A DNA stretch of 64,000 nucleotides, taken from contig NC_061147.1 of NCBI RefSeq assembly GCF_905220365.1, forward strand, positions 3,596,001 through 3,660,000, given 5' to 3'. Shown here piece by piece: positions 57,613 to 64,000 of the stretch (positions are counted from its first letter, which is position 1; each line of letters opens with the position of its first letter). The DNA comes from Vanessa cardui (taxonomy: Eukaryota > Arthropoda > Insecta > Lepidoptera > Nymphalidae). Under the pieces are notes generated by a model. It was not told the origin of the DNA, did no database searches, and saw only the letters and a list, made by a program, of their open reading frames with translations. The position numbers were made by a program, and so were the translations under genes.

Positions 57613-58503
57613 AATTAAGATTATATGAGAATATATTGTGCTACAGCGTCCGCTAACTGAAACTTATAATGTTTAGTTTTTTTTATTTACATCATGGTTA
57701 AGCTAAATATTCAAATAATAATTTTAAAACTACATATCTCATTAACTTTTGGTTTGTCTGAAAATATAGCATTTTTGTTATTAGACAAATATTGTACAAA
57801 TAAATACGTATATGTATATTTTTAATAATATGTGTCTAAAGAAAAATCTTGAAATGCATAATTCTTCTGTAGCAGCTAAACCGATTTTGATGGTGTTTAC
57901 AGTATGTTTGGGTATCAAAAAATTGCTTTTGATATTTTTTGTAACACAAACAAATTAAATTCTAATTTCATTCACCGTTTCGCGCAGTTAGTATATTTAT
58001 ATAATATTAAATTGAAATCATAATCTGACAGTCGCACCAAATTCAACAGAATCCCTAGATTAATTAACAAGTTTTGTTTTGGAAAAAAGTTTTTACGAAT
58101 GTTAAATTCAATGGAAATATTGTAATATATTTTGTAATTGCACTTTATGAATACAAAAATATTTTTATTTTTAGAACGCATTAACAGACCATTTGATATT
58201 TTCAATAACAAAAATATCCTATTTTAAAACAAGAGAAATATTTTTATAATTACAGTGGGCATTTATTTTTAAATAATATGTGGAATATTTTCACATATAT
58301 GAATATATAATTTAATAAACATTATCCTACGGCGAAAATATAGCTTGCAGTCCGATTTAGTAGCTTACATTTTGACAAGCATACTCTTTGACCTTTTTAA
58401 ATTTTTATGCTACTAAGTTGTATATGCTTGAAATTAGCATGCTCTTGGATTATTAACTTTAATATATTTTGATAATCTGTTATAATCATTTAAAGGAACC
58501 TAG

Positions 58504-58508
<5 letters not shown>

Positions 58509-58590
<82 letters not shown>

Positions 58591-59750
58591 GAATAGGTGG
58601 CAAACGAGCAGGAGGCTCACCTGATGGAAAGTGACTACCACCGCCCATGGACATCTGCAACACCAGGGGGCTTGCAGGTGCGTTGCCGGCCTTTGAGAAA
58701 GGAGTACGCTCTTTTCTTGAAGGTTCCCATGTCGTATCGGTTCGGAAAAACCGCCGGCGACAGCTGGTTCCACAGAGTGGTTGTGCGAGGCAGAAAATGT
58801 CTAAGAAATCGCGCTGTTGTGGATTTACGGACATCAAGATGGTGCGGGTGAAACTTAGAATTTTGACGTGATGTCCGAAGGTGAAATTCAGCAGCCGGGA
58901 TTAATCCGAACAATTCCTCGGAACATTCCCCGTGAAAAATTCGGTAGAAGATGCAGAGTGATCCAACATCTCTACGCAAAGCTAAAGGATCAAGGAGATC
59001 GGAAAGGGCTTGATCGTCGATAACTCGAGCCGCTCTACGTTGGATGCGGTCAAATGGAAGGAGCTGGTACTGGGGAGCACCCGCCCAGAGGTGAGAGCAG
59101 TACTCCATGTGAGGCCGAATTTGCGCCTTGTAAAGTTTTAGGCGATGGGCCGACGTGAAGTACTGTCTCGCCTTGCTGAGCACACCGAGCTTCTTTGAAG
59201 CCAATTTGGCTTTGCCTTCCAATTGACCGCGGAACTGAACGAGGCTCGAAATATCAACGCCAAGTATTCCGATACTACCTGTAGCGGCTATCGGGATGTT
59301 CTCAAATCGTGGAGATACGACAAATGGTTTTTTTTTAGCGGTTAACGCGCAAACTTGCGTCTTTTTGGGGTTGAAATGGACTAAATTTAGCCGGCCCCAG
59401 TTCGAGACTTCGTTTAACGAAGACTCGATTTCAGACACAAGTTTGTTCCGGTTTTCTTCGACGTTTTCCCGAGAAATATTAGCGCGGCCGGTGTATAAGG
59501 TGTCAACGGTACTGTCGTCTGCATAGCAATGAATGTTCCCGATTTGCAACAAATCATTGATATGCAGAAGAAACAGAGTGGGTGATAGAACGCAGCCTTG
59601 TGGAACACCAGCATTGACGAATTTTAAGTCAGAGCATGCACCGTCGACAACGACCTTGATGCTCCGATCTGCCAAAAAGCTGGTAATCCAATTGCATAAT
59701 TTCCCGGGAAGCCCATAAGAAGGAAGCTTCGAAAGAAGCGCTTTGTGCAA
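58509..59750 (-). mobile_element. 5'-truncated jockey-like non-LTR retrotransposon with long poly(A) tail
   Basis: On the minus strand the element runs from about 59750 through a reverse transcriptase C-terminal reading frame, a short 3' UTR of 47 bases and an uninterrupted run of 79 A residues (T at 58509-58587). This is the structure left by target-primed reverse transcription that stopped early. Left of the polyT the host sequence is ordinary AT-rich DNA, and right of 59756 is an AT microsatellite. I could not identify a convincing target-site duplication. The long pure A tail and the unbroken reading frame suggest a recent insertion. The poly(T) length may be inexact in an assembly. Confidence 0.93.
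58635..59750 (-). CDS. Reverse transcriptase ORF2 C-terminal part, jockey-like LINE (5'-truncated)
   Basis: A 371-codon frame is open from the truncation point to a TAG at 58635-58637. It contains the reverse transcriptase motif GVPQGCVLSP at about residues 48-57 and the catalytic YADD box at 76-79. After these come the thumb-like region and a C-terminal domain typical of insect jockey-like elements (for example IRPHMEYCSHLWAGAP near residue 215). The endonuclease domain and the N-terminal reverse transcriptase blocks are missing, because the family's ORF2 is usually around 900 residues. The first codon is TTG at the truncation point, not a true start, and no promoter is present, so the fragment should not be expressed as an active enzyme. 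Degraded relatives of the same element lie at 18670, 19771 and 42478. The unbroken frame next to such broken copies indicates a young insertion. Confidence 0.9.
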   Translation of the reverse strand: MHKALLSKLPSYGLPGKLCNWITSFLADRSIKVVVDGACSDLKFVNAGVPQGCVLSPTLFLLHINDLLQIGNIHCYADDSTVDTLYTGRANISRENVEENRNKLVSEIESSLNEVSNWGRLNLVHFNPKKTQVCALTAKKKPFVVSPRFENIPIAATGSIGILGVDISSLVQFRGQLEGKAKLASKKLGVLSKARQYFTSAHRLKLYKAQIRPHMEYCSHLWAGAPQYQLLPFDRIQRRAARVIDDQALSDLLDPLALRRDVGSLCIFYRIFHGECSEELFGLIPAAEFHLRTSRQNSKFHPHHLDVRKSTTARFLRHFLPRTTTLWNQLSPAVFPNRYDMGTFKKRAYSFLKGRQRTCKPPGVADVHGRW

Positions 59751-59755
59751 TATTT

Positions 59756-59784
59756 AATATATATAATATATATAATATATATCA
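59756..59784. repeat. AT-type microsatellite beside the LINE truncation point
   Basis: ATATATAATATATATAATAT, then ATATATC. Confidence 0.85.
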
Positions 59785-60111
59785 TGTTTGATTGTAACAT
59801 TAATTATGATTATATGAAGAAAAAATACACGAACAACTTGCGACTGCCTTGTCGCACACATACGTAGTTTTTAAGGAGAAGCCGACTTATTTAAGTAGTT
59901 TAAGTAGATATCAAGTAAAGTGCTTATGTTTCAACAATAATCTTCAACGTACAATTAAATTAGATTAATTCGATGTTAAGACATAGTTTATTGAGTAGGA
60001 AGTCTATATGATATTATTATATGGTTCGACGGTGATCGTAAATTTGAATAATATTTAAGTGTTATCACACTACAAGCAGCAAGTTTTTTAATGGTTTGAA
60101 CCTCGGATGAT

Positions 60112-60340
60112 AGGTGTGATGGCCCAGCAGCTAGAACACGCGCATCTTAACCGATCACTGTGGGTTTAAAACCAGGCAAGCAACAACAACATCTTGAGGA
60201 AACCTGCATGTGTCGAATTCCATAGAAATTCTGCCACATGTGTATTCCACCAAACTGCTTTGAAACAGCGTAGGGGAATATGTTCCAAAATCTCTTCTCA
60301 GAGGGCTTAGCCCAGCTGTAGCAAATTTACGGGCTGTTGA
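60112..60340 (+). repeat. TS1 SINE with internal deletion
   Basis: Head TGTGATGGCCCAGCAGCTAG, then a jump to ATCTTGAGGAAACCTGCATG and the tail GGGCTGTTGAAG. Confidence 0.84.
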
Positions 60341-60344
60341 AGTA

Positions 60345-62067
60345 AATCGATCGGCAAAAAAAAAAAATTATCTGTCAAAACGATGAGAAGACTCGAATAG
60401 TACAAGAGTCAAGTTTTAAGTGAAAAACAATTATTTGGTAGTAGCTTGTGGTCAGATACTTGACAGTGTTACCTCGAAGGAACATTGATCTTAGGATTTT
60501 TGATTATCGTACTGAATTATCGTCGTAACTATTGTTGGAAGGCAGAAATATATTCGTACCTTTGGGTATGCGCTGTGACAGTTGTCTTATTATATAGGAC
60601 TGGACACCATGCCCAAAATATATTGTTACAGTATAACTTTTATGTTCAAGTAATGAGAGTTCTTGATATGTCGGACATATTTGTGACTTTTCGTGGAACA
60701 CCTGGCTCGAAGTTGCTTTCAATATATATTTTGTATTTAAAAATAAATACAAATGAAAAAGTTTGAGAATAATTAAATGACAATGACTGATTCAAAATCC
60801 TATCTGTTACATCAGTTCATGAGATACTATAATAACGGAAGGATAGACGGAAAGACAATTAAGTTTTGGTAATGGCGTTTTATCCTTTAGAACGGAACCC
60901 TAAAAGAAAATTTTAATCAATATCATTAAATTCATCTGATCCCGTTAAATTTTGTATTATAACAGACAGATAAGAAGTCGGAAGCTGTAAGGACTCCATG
61001 CTGATAATGAATACAAAAAAGAATTATTCATTGTGATAAAATTCTTCAAATAAAATGATTTACAGATGTAAAAAGTAATATCGGAGTTAATAAGGCTATG
61101 TCAATTCACTGAATTTCTGAGAAAGATATAAAAGATGGTCATAACACACTAGGAAAAAGGTTATTGTTGAGAGATGCTGATCTTGGGGGATTTAAAAGAT
61201 AAAGAGACAATCTCAGTCTTCGAGGACTTTCGTAATAGATTAGAATTTGGGATATTCCGTCAAATCAAACAAGGGTGTAAGACTATGATTTGGTTTTTGA
61301 TAGTGGGTTGAAGGTAACTGTCATCAAAAAGTAAGACTGGATTTTTTAACATTTTTGGTTATAGGGTTGCTAGCCCATTTAGGTACCAACCACTTATTAA
61401 ATATTCTAGGACGAAACAGCAATATTGCACATAGGGCATACAGCCACTAATTATGTATAGGCCCTATAGGCTGTTGTGGCCCAAGGGATTTTTGTAACCA
61501 TTTGCGATGCGATCAGGATTTGTAGATTTTTTTTTTTTTTGGTACATAATAAGAGCAATTGTTGGTAACATAAAATACAGATACAACAATAATACAAAAA
61601 ATCTTGTATTTCTAAATATTTTTTCAACAAAACAAAGTAGTTTTTTATAATACCCAATATCTTGATTTAAACATACCACATCTACGCAAAGAGAAAGATG
61701 CCTCACACAGCACTTAGGTACTTCTAGAAACGTTTAATGAATTCATTCAAACTTATTCCACAGCCTCACAATGCTGGCAACTTTGTTAATGAGATTCAAA
61801 CATACAAAGTGTTCGTAACGCTGTTAAAATGCACTTAGCTTCATGAAAATTTCATTACCTGTATATACTACTACTGACTATAGGCTAAACTAATTACTCC
61901 TGCAATATTCTATAATGGAATACGCGTACGCTCGTACAGAGCTGTATTAATTATGTATGTGCTGTCTCGCGATTGTGAATGTGTGCGTCAATTTGTTATA
62001 ATAACTCTTATATAATTTATTCTTATATACGCCATCGAGAGGGAGTAAAGGGACAGGAGTTTGTCCA
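60345..62067. other. Flank DNA, mostly unidentified
   Basis: AT-rich. A T run (61530-61541) followed by GGTACATAATAAGAGCAATT may be the A-tail end of an unknown minus-strand retroelement. Confidence 0.4.
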
Positions 62068-62183
62068 TAGTTGTTAGGTGGAAGCAGGTCATGGGAAGGA
62101 TGTCAAGTGTTTTGATTCACAGGTGTTGGAGATTCTCCGCAGGTGTTAGGGAAGAAGCAGTTGTTGGAAGGGTGTCTAGCAGT
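62068..62183 (+). repeat. Imperfect tandem repeat, two units of about 65 bp
   Basis: Unit 1 has GTTGTTAGGTGGAAGCAGGT and GGAAGGATGTCAAG. Unit 2 has GGTGTTAGGGAAGAAGCAGT and GGAAGGGTGTCTAG. No coding sense seen. Confidence 0.6.
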
Positions 62184-62872
62184 TCTTATGATTTTTTTAT
62201 GTATTATTTCATGATAATCGAATGATCAATTAAGACGTATAAGTGCAATGAATAAACAAACAGAGTTACTTTCACTTTTGTAGAGTCAGTTACAATTACC
62301 AATACAAATAAAAGAAGGGGATAACAAATTATTTATTTTTTAAAAAAATATTTTTTTAATTTATATCATTTTTTAAAATATATTTATTTGATTTTTTTTA
62401 TATTATACTTATTCATCTTTAATGGCTTAAATAAATAAACGCCTAGCCTATTACTTAAGGCCTTTTATTTTGCCTAGCATTAGAATACAAGAAAACGTTA
62501 AAATAATTTTAGAAGATATTCTAGATCACATTCAGATCACATTGCGCAATGTCATCGAATTCGAATTTCGAAAAACACTTTAACATAAACAACCAAATTA
62601 TATATAGGCAACAGGAAATTCACTGGACCTGTCTTTGCCAATATTTAAAGAAGATGATACTGCGAAGCAGAGCTACTTTGATCGTAAAATCTTCTCCGAA
62701 TGCGCTGTGTTAGCTCGTGTGAGTTTTATATATTTATAAGGCTTAGTACTTTTTTCAGCTTCTCAATCTAAATTTCTGTCTTCGTTTACTTATATAGATT
62801 ATTCGATATTTAATGTTAATTATCATCAATTAGATAATGCAATTGACATCAATTCACTGCTGTTGCTTTATA

Positions 62873-62955
62873 AGTGACCACCCACTCAATCGTTATTCTA
62901 CGAGCTGTATGAATGATATTACCGTATTCAAATGGTGAGTGACACAGTGTACTGA
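62873..62955 (+). repeat. PA repeat fragment, old
   Basis: GTGACCACCCACTCAATCGT, TTATTCTACGAGCTG and GGTGAGTGACACAGTGTA in the family order. Confidence 0.55.
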
Positions 62956-63393
62956 ACAAAGAACTCAATCAGAAACGAGAATATAGTTTATACGAATACG
63001 CTCTTTTAAATTAATAATTAATTTTAGCTATCAGTTTGGATCGATAGAACTGATGATAGCACGTCCAAATTAAATAATTTCAACTTCATTTTCAACAAAT
63101 GTCAATCAAAGTGTTTGTTTTCGATTGCGAGTAAGCTTGCCCAGCAGTGGAAAAATTAACGGGCTTACTTATTAATATATATTTTTTAACCTAGATAGAC
63201 AGAAAACGCTGACAAATGAGCAGATATGATTACATAAAGCTGCATCTACACGAGCGTTGTAAAATAATGAACTATAATGAATTGCAGCTGACGTCACAGT
63301 ATTACAATGAATAGTGCAAAGGACGTTTGAATATACATGATTATTTTAACCGATCCGTCGTGTGTGTTCACAGATTAATCATTTATACATAAA

Positions 63394-63628
63394 TCTATAC
63401 ATATAATAAAATTGGATTGTCTGATTATAATATCAAAATAGCCCTTTTTACCCAATGAATGTATTTATACACGGTACATACATATATCAATATAACATTT
63501 TTCACAATTTTTGTCGGTCTGTCTGTTTGTTTGGTCTGTGTGTTGGACCGATTTTGACGGGACTTTCATTGGCAGATAACTGTTATAATAATTTTTCTGT
63601 TAAATTTAAAGGTCGCGGGCACAGCTAG
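63394..63628 (+). mobile_element. Short non-autonomous Helitron-like element, both ends kept
   Basis: It begins TCTATACATATAATAAAATT and ends CGCGGGCACAGCTAG, inserted between A (63393) and T (63629). A 5' TC, a 3' CTAG with a GC-rich stem just before it, and insertion at AT are Helitron hallmarks. The internal landmark ACCGATTTTGACGGGACTTT is shared with other copies in the window. Confidence 0.82.
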
Positions 63629-63719
63629 TTATACATATAGATATAGTCTGTTAAAAAATATTGGGCCTTTAACCTTTTACACGCATACTACTAAAATAGT
63701 TATAGTACATTTGGTGAGT

Positions 63720-63785
63720 AGCGAGCGTAACCGTTACGCACACTTAGATAATAAAGTGTCTCGTAGGCGTTTTTAATTTGTTAAT
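63720..63785 (+). repeat. Unclassified repeat shared with 21080-21150
   Basis: Matches the block at 21080 as described there; continues to the right with GGCGTTTTTAATTTG. Confidence 0.6.
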
Positions 63786-64000
63786 TAAAAACACACATAG
63801 CAGAGTCATTTGGAATAGTAAAGACAAATTTAAAAAAGGAATAACAAAAATAAAAGAGAACTTAATTTTATAGAAGTGAAAATGCAAAATAGTGCGACGG
63901 TTGAAAGCATGAATGAGTGTGCATTTGTGTGTTTCTGTATGTATGATGTTTTGTGTTTGTGTATTTTGAAAGAATGTCATTTGTAAATCATCAGGTACAA

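Larger units (their letters stand above)
56306..58508. other. Flank DNA, mostly unidentified
   Basis: Holds the palindrome at 57022 and the GC-rich island at 57470; the rest is AT-rich. Confidence 0.45.

Noticed and set aside
58504..58773. Minus-strand frame ending in a long poly-lysine tract
   Set aside because: The lysines are the LINE poly(A) tail read as codons.
58490..59760. Target-site duplication for the jockey-like LINE
   Set aside because: The flanks left of the T run and right of 59750 are both simple AT sequence with no convincing shared word.
1..64000. CRISPR arrays, operons, rRNA genes, bacterial features
   Set aside because: None seen; composition, splice sites and repeat families are those of an insect nuclear genome.

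Overview
The window looks like nuclear DNA from a moth or butterfly (Lepidoptera). It is AT-rich and intron-dominated, and packed with old copies of insect transposable elements: tRNA-derived SINEs, a jockey-like LINE, RTE-like LINE tails, short non-autonomous Helitron-like elements, a mariner and MITEs. There are no operons, ribosome binding sites, CRISPR arrays, rRNA genes or functional tRNA genes. A nymphalid butterfly is my guess from the look of the repeat families, and that guess is weak.

The only host gene I can defend is on the minus strand and is easy to miss because its exons are tiny and up to 16 kb apart. Three exons (27780-27947, 11742-11864, 1432-1528) each have a canonical AG acceptor and GT donor, and the phases join without a break. 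Together they encode the first 129 residues of a protein that starts with a signal peptide, is rich in proline and tyrosine, and carries a Lys-Arg processing-type site followed by Gln. The 5' UTR exon(s) and promoter should lie to the right of 27947, and the remaining coding exons to the left of position 1. I cannot name the protein. It resembles a secreted prohormone or neuropeptide-type precursor, which is an inference.

Everything else is intron or flank. Three dispersed families dominate and are called here TS1, TS2 and PA. TS1 is a tRNA-headed SINE of about 300 bp with a GTT or TTTAC-type tail. TS2 is a tRNA-headed SINE of about 230 bp with an ATTT tail. PA is a poly(A)-tailed repeat of about 290 bp whose 3' end resembles the 3' end of the jockey-like LINE. 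Several copies keep 11-15 bp target-site duplications. Larger elements are a dead mariner with both terminal repeats (4722-6045), a GC-rich 5'-truncated retroelement with a clear target-site duplication (23978-24534), an RTE-like LINE 3' end (30320-31128), and a 5'-truncated jockey-like LINE with a 371-codon open frame and a 79-nt A tail (58509-59750). Two TIR-bearing MITE families are present.

By region: 1-1531 repeats plus exon 3; 1.5-11.7 kb intron with mariner, SINEs and a MITE; 11.7-11.9 kb exon 2; 11.9-27.8 kb intron with Helitron-like, LINE and SINE debris and the GC-rich insert; 27.8-27.95 kb exon 1; 28-64 kb upstream or intergenic DNA full of repeats, with a few GC-rich non-repeat islands that could hold the promoter or 5' UTR.
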